Source of the DNA: Burkholderiales bacterium
Lineage (GTDB): Bacteria > Pseudomonadota > Gammaproteobacteria > Burkholderiales > Nitrosomonadaceae
Assembly: GCA_015075225.1 (NCBI GenBank)
Contig: JABTUQ010000004.1
Span: 310,001 to 374,000, forward strand
Direction: 5' to 3'
Length of the DNA: 64,000 nucleotides
In this document: in pieces, positions 54,924 to 63,468 of the stretch
Layout of the letters: each line of letters begins with the position of its first letter
Numbering within the stretch: position 1 is the stretch's first letter
Translations under genes and position numbers: made by a program
The notes under the pieces: model-generated
The model's database searches: none
The model's input: only the letters and a program-made list of their open reading frames with translations
What the model was told of the DNA's origin: nothing

Positions 54924-55978
54924 GCTGACTCCACGCCGAACTCAGCGGCATTGAAGGCGGCCTCCGTCCACTGCACGTTGCCGTTCGGGTTGCGTTCGAA
55001 CAGCGTGCTCTGCCAGGCCAGTTGCTCCTGCAGAATGATGTCGGTGCTGACGGCGCTTTGCGCACCACTGACCACGAGGCCTTTGACCTTGCCCAGACCG
55101 GCGTCGGTCTTGCGGGCCAGCATCGTGAGCTGGACGCCGTAGATGGCGGGCGTGGCCATCACCGGCAGCGGCTCGACATCGAAGGACTGGCGCAACCCCA
55201 CGTTCGGCGCATTGATCGCCGTAGCTTCGTCTTCGTCGCTCACGGCTTCCCATGCGGCGGTACCGACCGGGCTGGCCGTCCACTGGTTCAGGCCGCCATC
55301 AGCCTGTGCCTGCAAGGCATCGACGCGCACATCACCGAGAAAGGTGTTGTTGATCGTGCCGCTGGTATCGGCGATGTAGAAGTCGTCGACGTCGATGGTG
55401 AGCGGGCAGTTTTGGCCAGGCACTGCACCCACGAATGCCGTGAGCAGTTGGCCACCGCCCTGGATGGTGGTCTGCGCAGTCATCTGGATGGCCAGGATGC
55501 CGTTGATGCGCACTGACAGAATGCCGTTGCTGGTGCCTTGCGTGACCTGCAACTCGATGTAGTGCCAGCCGCGCGCCGGAGCGCTGGCGACTGAAACAGA
55601 GATCAACTGGTCATAGCCGTATTGCCAGCGGTAGAGCTTGAGCCGACCGTCCTCGCCAACTTTGACGAGGTGAGCGACCTGCGAGTTGGCATCGCGCACG
55701 CCAAGCAGCAAAGGCTCGGTGTAGGTGTTCTGGTACGACACCACGCGAATGGCTGCCCCGACGATCAGACTGGTTTTGGTGGCGTCGAGGTTCTTGACGT
55801 AGCCACCGCCCGAACCTTCCGGCAAACGCAGGGCATAGGAGGACGGACGACGGCCATTGATGCGCGTGGCCTGCGGCGAGAGATACGCTGCCTTGCCGCG
55901 CGCCAGCCACGGATCGCCAAAGGCATCTACTGCCTGCGGGTCGTAGTGATCGAAGCCGTCGATGAACAAAAGTGCCAT
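54920..55978 (-). CDS. Prophage tail protein with lectin-like fold, unrecognised
   Basis: A 352-residue protein starting MALLFIDGFDHYDPQAVDAFGDPW. Beta-strand patterning such as GWHYIELQVTQGTSNGILSVRINGILAIQM and CPLTIDVDDFYIADTSGTINNTFLGDVRV suggests a concanavalin/lectin-like jelly roll. These 'FDGFD' proteins are common in siphovirus tail clusters and may form a distal tail appendage. The ATG at 55978 is favoured over an upstream one because the conserved FIDGFDHY block begins there. Confidence 0.75.
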   Translation of the reverse strand: MALLFIDGFDHYDPQAVDAFGDPWLARGKAAYLSPQATRINGRRPSSYALRLPEGSGGGYVKNLDATKTSLIVGAAIRVVSYQNTYTEPLLLGVRDANSQVAHLVKVGEDGRLKLYRWQYGYDQLISVSVASAPARGWHYIELQVTQGTSNGILSVRINGILAIQMTAQTTIQGGGQLLTAFVGAVPGQNCPLTIDVDDFYIADTSGTINNTFLGDVRVDALQAQADGGLNQWTASPVGTAAWEAVSDEDEATAINAPNVGLRQSFDVEPLPVMATPAIYGVQLTMLARKTDAGLGKVKGLVVSGAQSAVSTDIILQEQLAWQSTLFERNPNGNVQWTEAAFNAAEFGVESA

Positions 55979-55997
55979 TGGACTTTCCCCTGGAAAT

Positions 55998-58694
55998 TCA
56001 GCCTTGCAGCGCCGCACGGATGGCCCGTGCATTGCGCCCGATGATGTTGACGATGACTTTCTCTCCGGCAGGTGACTGCAGGTGGTCGTGGGTCACACCC
56101 GGATCGACCGCGTTGACGATGCGCACGGCCTGATTCATCTGCGGCTGCGCGGGCGGCACTTTCACCTCCGGTACCAGCCCGCCCGCTGCGAAGGCCAGTT
56201 CGCCACCCTTGAAACGTGGGCCTGCCGACAAGCCGTTGAGCGAGTCGAGGAAGGCCACGCCGACTTGGCGCACGGCGGCCGCCCGCACCACGTACTCGCC
56301 TGCGGACAGACGCGCCGGGATCGAATCCGAGGTGGCGCTGCCCGGCCCGGAGACCAGACCGCCTCCCGCGAACTTCTTGATGCCACCCAAGAGCGCCATC
56401 ACAGCGGCGACCATGGCTACCATCGCGGCCACCGCGAGTGCCGGGCCAACGTAGGGAATGGAAGCCTGCGACGCCGCCGCCCCGGCTCCCGCCTTGGCTG
56501 CATCCATCGACACCACGGCGGTGGTTTCGGTGGTCTTTTGGGCGACCTTGGCGGCGCTGGCCGCCGCATCGACGGTCTGCTCCTGCTGGATGAAACCGAG
56601 CTTGAGCGCCAGCATCCGCGCCTGCATGGCGATCCACTGCTGGAACGGCTGGATCACGATTTGCTGCAGGAAGGCATCGGCCACCTGCTGGAAGATGCTC
56701 GCCAAGGCACTGCGCCAGGTCTGCGCGCCGGTGATCATCCCGTTGAGCGCACCACCAAAACTCTCGCCGATGCGATTCCACAGCGGGGCCATTTCATCGA
56801 CCGTGAGCCGGGTGCGATCCAGCTCGTTGCGCCACGCCTGCACGCGAATCACCGCATCCGGCCCGATGGCCTGCGCGGCTTGCTGCATGGTCGGCAACAG
56901 GCGCTCCATCTCGGTGGCCGATTGCTGTTGCAGGGCCACGATCTGCTGACGTGCCTGTGTTTCGGTCAGCAGCCCAGCTTGCTGCTGGGTCTGAATGGCC
57001 TCCTGCGCATTGCGCAGACGCTCGGTGACCTGCCGCCATTGGGCTTCGAGCGCCGCCAGATTGGCCTGTGCAGCCTTCACATTGATCAGCCGATCAATGA
57101 GCGACACGCCGTCGGCATCGCTTTCTGCCGCCAGTCGCGCCCGTAGATCGCGGTCGCTGCGCTCGATAGCGGCTTGCCGGTCGGCATCCGTCGCCGTGCC
57201 GGTGATCTGTGCCAGTTCCTCACGCGCCTGCGCCAAGGCGTCGGCCAATTCGCGCTCGGCTTGTGCCGCCTTGCGGGCATTGGCCTGCTCGATGTTCGTG
57301 CGCCGATTGTTGAGCGTAATCAGGTCGGCTTCCGCCTTGGCGACCTCGGCCTTGGCTTTCAGGCGGTCGTTTTCCGATTTGCCGGTGGTGGCGACTTGCT
57401 GACTGCGAGCCAGCTCCTGCTGCTTGCGCGCGATCTCGGCATCGATCTCGCGCTGCTCGATGGCCGTTTTCTGCGTGTAGTAACCGCGCACCGACACCAG
57501 ACGGTCTTCCAATGCGGCATCCAGCGCAGTTTGTTGCCGGGTCAAACCGTCCTTGAGCAGCGCGAACTCGGCATCCAGCTGCGCCTTCATCAAAGTGGTC
57601 TGTGCGCTGGTGGTGTCCTGCACGGGCTTGGGTTTGGTCAGCCGCTGCAGCAGTTCGGGATCAGCCTGGATCTTGGGAGCCTTGACCTCAATGGGCTTGG
57701 GATCGAACAGGCTGTCGCGGAAGGATGCCAGCTCATCCAGCCGTTTGACCAGATTGCCCTTGAGGTCGGCGATGATGGCCTTGGCTCCCTCGGTATTGCC
57801 CTTGAGCGCTTCCACAGCGGCGGCGACACCCGCGCCAATGGCTTCGCCCAAGGCGACGAAGGCCTTGCCGACCGTGGCGGCACCGAGTGCCAAGGTCTTG
57901 AGCACCAGCACCACGCCGTCCAGGATCGCGCGCAGCGTGCCGCCTTGCTTGGCCGACTCGACCATTCCTCCGGCCATGTCGTTCAGGGCGGGCAGCAAGG
58001 ACGCGATGATCTGGTTGCCGATGCTGGTGGTGGCCAGTTTCAACTTGTCGAGCGCATCGTTGAAGTTGCCCGCCTGCGCCGCAGTCTCATTACTCATCTG
58101 CACGCCGAGCGCCTGCATCTCGGCGGCGAGTTCATTGATGCCGTCGCGCCCCTGATTCAGGAACGGGATCAGCTCGGCTCCCGACTTGCCGAACAGTTGC
58201 ACGGCCAGCGCGGTTTTCTCCGCGCCATCGGGCATGGCCTTGAAACGCTCGGCCAGATCGAGCAGCACCTGATCGGTGGCCCGCAGGGTGCCGTCCTGGT
58301 TCTTGAACTCGACACCCACGGCGGAGAATCCGCGCGCGGCATCTTCCGACCCGGTCGCGGCTTCCAGCATCGTGGTGGAGAGCTTGCGCAGCCCCTTCTC
58401 GAACGATTCGCCGGACACACCGGACTGCTCGGCTGCCGGTTTCCATACCGACAGGGTCTCGACGCTGACACCGACACGTTGCGACATCTCGTCCAGCGCG
58501 TCGCCAGTGTCGATGGCCGATTTCACCATCGCGGTCAGACCGGCCACGGAGACAGCCACCCCGAGGTTGACCAGCACGCCGTTGACGCTCTTGGCGGTGT
58601 CGGTCAGGCCACCCAGGCCCCGCTTGATCGAGTCGAAAGCGGTCTTGGTCTGGTCGACGGCACTGATCAGGATTTGGGCACGATTGCTTGCCAT
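55998..58694 (-). CDS. Phage tail tape measure protein
   Basis: An 898-residue protein that sets tail length. The N-terminus (ILISAVDQTKTAFDSIKRGLGGLTDTAKSVNGVLV) and the segment DALDEMSQRVGVSVETLSVW are typical of tape measures. Long Ala/Gln-rich coiled coils span ~370-600, with a hydrophobic stretch around ALAVAAMVAMVAAVMALLGGIKKFAGGGLVSGPG (~790-830). Expected tail length cannot be derived exactly, but 898 residues suit a ~130 nm tail. It directly follows the DUF6441-like gene (overlap of one base). Confidence 0.93.
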   Translation of the reverse strand: MASNRAQILISAVDQTKTAFDSIKRGLGGLTDTAKSVNGVLVNLGVAVSVAGLTAMVKSAIDTGDALDEMSQRVGVSVETLSVWKPAAEQSGVSGESFEKGLRKLSTTMLEAATGSEDAARGFSAVGVEFKNQDGTLRATDQVLLDLAERFKAMPDGAEKTALAVQLFGKSGAELIPFLNQGRDGINELAAEMQALGVQMSNETAAQAGNFNDALDKLKLATTSIGNQIIASLLPALNDMAGGMVESAKQGGTLRAILDGVVLVLKTLALGAATVGKAFVALGEAIGAGVAAAVEALKGNTEGAKAIIADLKGNLVKRLDELASFRDSLFDPKPIEVKAPKIQADPELLQRLTKPKPVQDTTSAQTTLMKAQLDAEFALLKDGLTRQQTALDAALEDRLVSVRGYYTQKTAIEQREIDAEIARKQQELARSQQVATTGKSENDRLKAKAEVAKAEADLITLNNRRTNIEQANARKAAQAERELADALAQAREELAQITGTATDADRQAAIERSDRDLRARLAAESDADGVSLIDRLINVKAAQANLAALEAQWRQVTERLRNAQEAIQTQQQAGLLTETQARQQIVALQQQSATEMERLLPTMQQAAQAIGPDAVIRVQAWRNELDRTRLTVDEMAPLWNRIGESFGGALNGMITGAQTWRSALASIFQQVADAFLQQIVIQPFQQWIAMQARMLALKLGFIQQEQTVDAAASAAKVAQKTTETTAVVSMDAAKAGAGAAASQASIPYVGPALAVAAMVAMVAAVMALLGGIKKFAGGGLVSGPGSATSDSIPARLSAGEYVVRAAAVRQVGVAFLDSLNGLSAGPRFKGGELAFAAGGLVPEVKVPPAQPQMNQAVRIVNAVDPGVTHDHLQSPAGEKVIVNIIGRNARAIRAALQG

Positions 58695-59335
58695 CAGACT
58701 TTGTCCAGTTCTTGTTGAATCGCCCGCGCCAAGGCAGGTAGTGCGCGTTGCACGCCACCCGCCAGATTCAGTCGTCGTTTGAGATCGACGCGCTTGACCA
58801 GCACGGCGATGGGAATCTCCTGGCCACGCTTGATCTGCTTGGCCCCGGTACGACCACGCTCGGCACGCTTGAAGCGGCTCAGCTGCCCGGCGTTCTCTTT
58901 GATGTTCTCGGCCATCAGCAGCACGCGACCGTTCTTCTCGATGAAGAAGGCATTGCCCGAGCGCATCAGGCCGTCAATGACCGCCTTGAAACGCTTGGGG
59001 CCGATGCGCCCGGGCAGCAGCGGTATCAGCAAATTGCCGCTCATCGTGCCGCCTTTTTCATGCAGACCGAGCCAAGGAATCTTGCTGCCCACCAGCAGGG
59101 CGGGCAGCAGTTCGGGCTTCTTGTCGAACACCTTCACGCCCATCGAGGAGATGAAGCTGTTGCGCTTGACGGTGAAGGCACTGCGCATCTCGGATCGCGC
59201 GGCATCACGCACTTCACGCCCGCCCGATTGCATGCCCTTGGCGACAGCGGTGTGGATGGCGCGACGCCGCTCGGTACTCCACGCCGCCAACTGGCGCGGG
59301 TCCAGCAGACCGGTGGTGGTGAGCGAGAGACGCAT
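58694..59335 (-). CDS. DUF6441-like phage tail protein
   Basis: A 213-residue basic protein: RLSLTTTGLLDPRQLAAWSTERRRAIHTAVAKGMQSGGREVRDAARSEMR, then PWLGLHEKGGTMSGNLLIPLLPGRIGPKRFK. This fits the DUF6441 family, thought to be minor tail proteins comparable with lambda gpZ/HK97 gp10. It sits between the tail chaperone and the tape measure. No enzymatic motif. Confidence 0.75.
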   Translation of the reverse strand: MRLSLTTTGLLDPRQLAAWSTERRRAIHTAVAKGMQSGGREVRDAARSEMRSAFTVKRNSFISSMGVKVFDKKPELLPALLVGSKIPWLGLHEKGGTMSGNLLIPLLPGRIGPKRFKAVIDGLMRSGNAFFIEKNGRVLLMAENIKENAGQLSRFKRAERGRTGAKQIKRGQEIPIAVLVKRVDLKRRLNLAGGVQRALPALARAIQQELDKV

Positions 59336-59338
59336 GGG

Positions 59339-59928
59339 TCAGTCCTTGAGCAGATCGCGTTGCAATTGTTCGATGCCACGCTTCTCGCCCTGTGCTGCCA
59401 CCGCATGAATGCCGAGCAGCTGGGCAAGTTGCTGCCGTTCGATCTGGCCGTCGGCATCCAGAAAGGCTTGCGCCTGCGTGAGCGTGTATGCCATCACGTC
59501 GCCAAGGCGGTGCCCGGCGCGGATCAGACGGGCGACGGCAGCGTCCCAGCCGAGTTCGTCAGCGAGCGCAGCGTCGGCGCGAATCGCTGGGCCGCACCCT
59601 GAATCGCCGGGACGACGTGCGCCACGAAAAAATCCGCGTTGACCTCGAATACGGTGGCGGCCAGTTGCACGGCGTCCTCCAGCGACAGGTCGTTGATCCA
59701 CGCACGTTCACGCCGGGTGGTGATCGCCAGCAAATCCAGCACGGCATCACCGTGCTGCCCCAGCAGCGCCATCCAGTCCGGATCGCTGCTGATTTCCTCG
59801 GCCAGCGGGCGCACCACGGCCAACAGCCGTGGCAACTCGCCCAGCCGGATCGGCGTCAACTCCAGCGCGGTACCGGACAGCGTCACGACCACCGGCTCAG
59901 GGGGGAAAGCCTTGAAGCCGTCCATCAC
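59339..59928 (-). CDS. Tail assembly chaperone, long frameshift form (GT-like)
   Basis: Joining the short form at the slippery site (59632-59626) with the -1 frame adds about 95 residues: RGARRPGDSGCGPAIRADAA and then LADELGWDAAVARLIRAGHRLGDVMAYTLTQAQAFLD, ending QLQRDLLKD. The -1 frame is open from before the slip to 59339. Two chaperone forms made by programmed slippage are typical of siphovirus tail loci. Total ~196 residues. Frameshifting itself is inferred. Confidence 0.75.
59524..59928 (-). CDS. Tail assembly chaperone, short form (G-like)
   Basis: A 134-residue protein (MMDGFKAFPPEPVVVTLSGTALELTPIRLGELPRLLAVVRPLAEE, then DLSLEDAVQLAATVFEVNADFFVAHVVPAIQ) placed directly after the tail tube gene and before the tape measure region, as for lambda gpG. 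It is produced by normal termination at 59524. A slippery T TTT TTC in frame at 59632-59626 lets some ribosomes shift -1 and make the longer form. Confidence 0.85.
   Translation of the reverse strand: MMDGFKAFPPEPVVVTLSGTALELTPIRLGELPRLLAVVRPLAEEISSDPDWMALLGQHGDAVLDLLAITTRRERAWINDLSLEDAVQLAATVFEVNADFFVAHVVPAIQGAAQRFAPTLRSLTNSAGTLPSPV
59626..59632 (-). promoter_or_regulatory. Programmed -1 frameshift site T TTT TTC
   Basis: In the short chaperone frame the codons read GAT TTT TTC GTG (residues D F F V), giving the X XXY YYZ heptamer T TTT TTC. The overlap with the -1 frame runs ~100 nt to the stop at 59524. No downstream pseudoknot was determined. Confidence 0.7.
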
Positions 59929-60677
59929 AGCAGCACCAGACGGCCGAATTGACCGAGATCGCCACCGACTGGCTTGGTCAGATCGGCCAGTACCTGGCCC
60001 GACAACTCGAACTTCAGCAGTTCGTCGGTGATGATCGAGAGTTCCTTGGCCGGGTTGATGGCCACGCGGTAGAGGTCGATCACCACCTCGCGGTTGCCGT
60101 CGGCAGTGTTGAGTCCCTCGAAGCGAATCCAGCGCTCGGGCAGCGGCTGGGTGAACATTGCCGTGCTCTGGGCTGCGCCATAGGCGTAATCGACGGTGAA
60201 CGGTTCGGTGTAGGGGCCGCCGGTGGTGGCATCCAGAATCACCAGCGAGCCGTGCTTGGCATTGACGCTGTACTGGCTGGCCGGGAGGGTGTTGGGCGTG
60301 GCGTCCGAGTCCTGCACCTGCACGGCGGACACGTTTTGCATCGCCAGCGGGTAGAGGCTGCCGGGCGTGACCGGGTTGGGCAGCAGCTCGCCCGTGACAG
60401 TGCCGGGCGTAATCGTGGTTGTGGTGCCGTAGAGCGCCAGCGCCAGATTGGTGGCGATCAGTTCTTCCAGCGTGCAGGCGAATTCGCCTTTTTTGGTCTT
60501 GATGAGTTGCAGGTCGGTCAGGCGCTGCCCCGACTGCGCTTCCTGATGCTCGATGGTGTCCACCGACAGCGACACCTTCAGCTCGGGCACGTTGCCGACG
60601 AAGGTGAGGCCTGCCGGGTTGCCGAGGTCATCGCGCGCGCCGATGTAGACGCGGCCTTGTCCAGAGAAATAAGCCAT
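59925..60677 (-). CDS. Phage major tail tube protein
   Basis: A 250-residue tube subunit: MAYFSGQGRVYIGARDDLGNPAGLTFVGNVPELKVSLS, then IEHQEAQSGQRLTDLQLIKTKKGEFACTLEEL and WIRFEGLNTADGNREVVIDLYRVAINPAKEL. The pattern is typical of siphovirus tail tubes of this phage type. It overlaps the chaperone by 4 bp (ATGA). Confidence 0.9.
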   Translation of the reverse strand: MAYFSGQGRVYIGARDDLGNPAGLTFVGNVPELKVSLSVDTIEHQEAQSGQRLTDLQLIKTKKGEFACTLEELIATNLALALYGTTTTITPGTVTGELLPNPVTPGSLYPLAMQNVSAVQVQDSDATPNTLPASQYSVNAKHGSLVILDATTGGPYTEPFTVDYAYGAAQSTAMFTQPLPERWIRFEGLNTADGNREVVIDLYRVAINPAKELSIITDELLKFELSGQVLADLTKPVGGDLGQFGRLVLL

Positions 60678-60679
60678 GT

Positions 60680-60877
60680 TCAGTCTCCTTGGGAAATGTT
60701 GGCGGTGCCGGACGTGGCCTCACGGCGGCTGGGTTTGAGGTCGGTGGCAGGCGTTGCCGCCTTGGCCACGCCCTGCGCGATCAGCCAGCGGGCGCTGGCA
60801 TCAGCAAGGTCGAGGCGTTCGCCCACGTCGAGGCGATGGCCTGCGTGGGTGTGGGGTTTGAGCAGTTCGATGTGCAT
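60680..60877 (-). CDS. Small phage head-tail-region protein (DUF7210-like)
   Basis: A 65-residue protein (MHIELLKPHTHAGHRLDVGERLDLADASARWLIAQGVAK). It resembles small proteins between connector and tail tube genes that share the theme 'MHIELLKPHTHAG...G..ldl'. Function unknown. The ATG at 60877 is chosen for this conserved start; the frame is open upstream. Confidence 0.65.
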   Translation of the reverse strand: MHIELLKPHTHAGHRLDVGERLDLADASARWLIAQGVAKAATPATDLKPSRREATSGTANISQGD

Positions 60878-60884
60878 TGGGGAT

Positions 60885-61310
60885 TCATCCTGTTTGGGTG
60901 AGGTCGATGGCGTGGGTGCGGTAGCGGATTTCGTAACGGGCAGGCAGCGCAACAGCTCCGGCATCGGCGTCGTCGAACTCCCATTCGCAGTCGATCTCGC
61001 GCACGGCGATGGCAAGGCCGCCCAGATTCGGGTCGGCCAGCAAGGCTGCGTGGGCCGCGACCAGCGCCTGATCGGCTACGTCGAAGGCATCCGCACCGCG
61101 TGCCACCACGGCAAGACGGACGATCAGCAGCCGGTCGACGAGGTGGTTGGCGTGGGAGGTGATGCTGTCGCCATCGACGAACAGCAGCAGTGCCGGACTG
61201 GCCTCGCGGGTGACCGGCACGGCAGGCATGCGCAGCACCGGAATCGGTGCAATCGCGGATGACAGGCGCGTGACGACCTCCCGCAAGACGCGCTCGCGGA
61301 CGGAGTTCAT
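60885..61310 (-). CDS. Phage tail terminator-like protein
   Basis: A 141-residue protein: MNSVRERVLREVVTRLSSAIAPIPVLRMPAVPVTREASPALLLFVDGDSI, then LLIVRLAVVARGADAFDVADQALVAAHAALL and ALPARYEIRYRTHAIDLTQ. This corresponds to the tail terminator (gpU-like) position and pattern of an N-terminal helix followed by repeated beta strands. It would cap the tail tube for head joining. Confidence 0.8.
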   Translation of the reverse strand: MNSVRERVLREVVTRLSSAIAPIPVLRMPAVPVTREASPALLLFVDGDSITSHANHLVDRLLIVRLAVVARGADAFDVADQALVAAHAALLADPNLGGLAIAVREIDCEWEFDDADAGAVALPARYEIRYRTHAIDLTQTG

Positions 61311-61320
61311 GGGGCGTTCC

Positions 61321-61599
61321 TCAGAGTTGGGTCAGCGAGGCGCGACGCTCGGTGCCGTCGCCGATGGCGCGCACGTCGCGCACCCGATAGGTGTTGCCTG
61401 CCACCTCGACCGTGTCCCCGGCTGCCAGCGTGAGCCACGCAGCCGGGTAGTCGATCTGGTAGTCCCGCGACAGCGCGAAGCCATCGAGCACGGTTTCGTC
61501 CGGGGCGCGGAAGGCGCAATGCACGGTGACACCGGCGAAAGACACCTGCGTCAGCAGTCCGGTATTGCGCGCCGCTTCGTACAGCGTGACGACATCCAC
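61321..61599 (-). CDS. Phage head-tail joining protein
   Basis: A 92-residue beta-rich protein (TLYEAARNTGLLTQVSFAGVTVHCAFRAPDETVLDGFALSRDYQIDYPAAWL, then GDTVEVAGNTYRVRDVRAIGDG). Such proteins close the connector between capsid and tail. It sits between the capsid and terminator genes as expected. Confidence 0.78.
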   Translation of the reverse strand: MDVVTLYEAARNTGLLTQVSFAGVTVHCAFRAPDETVLDGFALSRDYQIDYPAAWLTLAAGDTVEVAGNTYRVRDVRAIGDGTERRASLTQL

Positions 61600-61606
61600 G
61601 GTCGGA

Positions 61607-62629
61607 TCAGGCCGACGTCAGCTTGATGAGCACGCCCGGACGGTGGCACATCGGCAGCGGGTTCGATTGCGTGTGCAGATCGGTGCCCCGGTCGAACTTG
61701 CGCGGCTCCTGCTTGGCGTACAGCGGCTGGCCGAGGGTGTTCACCGTTTCGTTGAAGTCAGCAGGCGCGAAGTACGTTGCGAAGGTGTCCACCGTGCCGA
61801 CCGGAAAGGCATGGGCTTCCCCGGCGGCGATGAAGCGGCGCATACCCAGCGTGCCGTCGGACTGCACGAAGGAGGCTTGGCCACGGTACTCCTTGAAGGT
61901 GATGCCGCTGTAGCTGAAGCCCGAGCGCATGTCGTTGATCAGCACCGCGCCCTGTTGCCAGTTCTGGTAGGCGGTCTTGACTTCCTTGTGGGTGGTCAGC
62001 GCGCGGAAGAATTCCGGCGAGCACAGCACGTGCAGACCGGTGGAAAACTCACCGGCCAAGCCATCTTCCATCAGGCCCAGCAGTTCGAGGCATGCGCCCT
62101 TGAGCTGGCCGTTGTCGGTGGCGGTGGAAAACTCGAACGGCACGCTCTGCGCCGTGATGTCGAACTCGTCGAACAGATCGACCAGCGTGCTGCCGTCGGC
62201 ATCGAGGATCTTGCCCTTGAGCGCGCCCATGCGCAGGTGCTCCAGGGTGATCGCGTGCTTGTTGCGCATGGTCTCCAGATGACGGGCCATGACACCGCCA
62301 ATGGCTTCCATCTCGGTTTCGGAACCAAAGGCGCGCAGGCCTTGCACCTCCTCCGGCAGCACCACGTCGTCGTGCGGGATGTGCGGGATCACGAAGGAGC
62401 GCAGGTTCCGCTTGCCACGTTCACCGACCGTGCCGGGCGAACCGGGCGCTCGGGTGGGCAGCAGGTTCAGACGACCGGCGTACTCCTCGACGATGATCTG
62501 CCGGGTGCGCACCGGCTTGGCCGGGAACAGGTTGAGTTGCTCAAGCCGCCCGTAGCGGTTGGGCAGCAGGTTGATGGCGGCGGTGAGGCTGGCCATCGAG
62601 AAGCCGGGGTTTTCAAAAGGGTTCTGCAT
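61607..62629 (-). CDS. Phage major capsid protein (lambda gpE-like)
   Basis: A 340-residue coat protein: FSMASLTAAINLLPNRYGRLEQLNLFPAKPVRTRQIIVEEYAGRLNLLPT, then LRSFVIPHIPHDDVVLPEEVQGLRAFG and LVDLFDEFDITA. The C-terminal part (GEAHAFPVGTVDTFATYFAPADFNETVNTLGQPLYAKQEPRKFDRGTDLHTQSNPLPMCHRPGVLIKLTSA in full length) matches gpE-type capsids. HK97-fold is inferred from the family. It follows gpD-like decoration protein with a terminator between. Confidence 0.93.
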   Translation of the reverse strand: MQNPFENPGFSMASLTAAINLLPNRYGRLEQLNLFPAKPVRTRQIIVEEYAGRLNLLPTRAPGSPGTVGERGKRNLRSFVIPHIPHDDVVLPEEVQGLRAFGSETEMEAIGGVMARHLETMRNKHAITLEHLRMGALKGKILDADGSTLVDLFDEFDITAQSVPFEFSTATDNGQLKGACLELLGLMEDGLAGEFSTGLHVLCSPEFFRALTTHKEVKTAYQNWQQGAVLINDMRSGFSYSGITFKEYRGQASFVQSDGTLGMRRFIAAGEAHAFPVGTVDTFATYFAPADFNETVNTLGQPLYAKQEPRKFDRGTDLHTQSNPLPMCHRPGVLIKLTSA

Positions 62630-62650
62630 TTGGGATCTCCAGAAATGACG

Positions 62651-62672
62651 AAACCCGCCAGCGGCGGGTTTT
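62651..62672 (-). terminator. Hairpin between decoration and capsid genes
   Basis: The arms AAACCCGCC and GGCGGGTTT pair perfectly with a 3-nt loop and T-rich ends. In the minus direction it lies after gpD-like and before the capsid gene. It may process or attenuate the transcript to tune the gpD:capsid ratio. Confidence 0.6.
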
Positions 62673-62703
62673 CGGGGGAGTGAAACGGCGTATCAGGACG
62701 GGG

Positions 62704-63081
62704 TCAGGCGCTGTCGCGCACCAGCACGCCCAAGAAGGTGAGTTGGGCGATGGCGGCGGCCTTCTGCGCGGTGGTGATGCCGGTCGGCCAGACCAGTGCG
62801 CCACGCGCGACGATGGCGTGGCGCGCGATCACCAGCGCGTCGTCGCGGTCGATCAGCGTGGCGTCCACATCGCTCGCCAAAATGCCGATGGCGATTTCGC
62901 TGCCGTCGGTGGCGTCCGGATCGAAGGCCTTGAGTTTGGTGCTGGTGGTATCGCGCCCGAGCACGGTACCCAGCACGAGCTTTTGCCCGGCGGCCACGGT
63001 ATCGGTTTCGCGCGAGTAGAGATTCGGCGCTTCGTACTTCAACAGGTCGCCGAGATTCTTGGGTTGAGAGACAGTGGGCAT
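62704..63081 (-). CDS. Phage head decoration protein (gpD-like)
   Basis: A 125-residue protein: KNLGDLLKYEAPNLYSRETDTVAAGQKLVLGTVLGRDTTSTKLKAFDPDATDGSEIAIGILASDVDATLIDRDD, then ALVIARHAIVARGALVWPTG. This is the lambda gpD/Shp decoration fold that stabilises capsids after expansion. Located between scaffold/protease and the capsid gene, as in lambda. Confidence 0.92.
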   Translation of the reverse strand: MPTVSQPKNLGDLLKYEAPNLYSRETDTVAAGQKLVLGTVLGRDTTSTKLKAFDPDATDGSEIAIGILASDVDATLIDRDDALVIARHAIVARGALVWPTGITTAQKAAAIAQLTFLGVLVRDSA

Positions 63082-63084
63082 AGC

Positions 63085-63468
63085 TTACTCCTTGGCGGTG
63101 AGTTTCTTGACGGCAGCGACCACGGGACTGTTTTCCGGGTGCTGGCTGGTGCCTGCATCGGCAGTGATGTGCGAGGCGATTTCGGGTTGGTCGGCACGGG
63201 CATCGAGCAAGGCCCGACGCACCTGCGCTTCGGAAAACCCTGCGGCGAGGAAATCCGCCGTGCGTTGCGACTGGCCTGCGATCAGGCACATCTCCGCAAT
63301 GGCCTGCGCCTGAACGCGCCCGCTGGCGAAGGACTGCGCCAGTGCGGCGCTGGTGACAGGTGCCGGTTGCGAATCGCCTTCGCCCTGCGGCTGATCGGCC
63401 TGCTGGGCGGGATCGGTCGGATCGTGTGGTTCGTCGATGGCGACGTGTTCGTTCGGGTGTTCGGTCAT
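63085..63468 (-). CDS. Nested head scaffold protein (lambda Nu3-like)
   Basis: An internal in-frame ATG at 63468 (MTEHPNEHVAIDEPHDPTDP) has a strong Shine-Dalgarno, GGAGAACACC, just upstream. It gives a 127-residue acidic, glutamine/alanine-rich helical protein sharing its sequence with the protease C-terminus, as in lambda C/Nu3. It would act as scaffold for capsid assembly. Confidence 0.75.
   Translation of the reverse strand: MTEHPNEHVAIDEPHDPTDPAQQADQPQGEGDSQPAPVTSAALAQSFASGRVQAQAIAEMCLIAGQSQRTADFLAAGFSEAQVRRALLDARADQPEIASHITADAGTSQHPENSPVVAAVKKLTAKE

Noticed and set aside
53892..55142. 416-codon plus-strand open frame opposite tail genes
   Set aside because: It covers parts of two overlapping tail genes antisense and has no recognisable domain.
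57174..58718. 514-codon plus-strand open frame opposite the tape measure gene
   Set aside because: It mirrors the coiled-coil codon bias of the tape measure; no plausible start signal or domain.
61526..62683. 385-codon plus-strand open frame opposite the capsid gene
   Set aside because: Shadow of the major capsid gene with no protein-like features.
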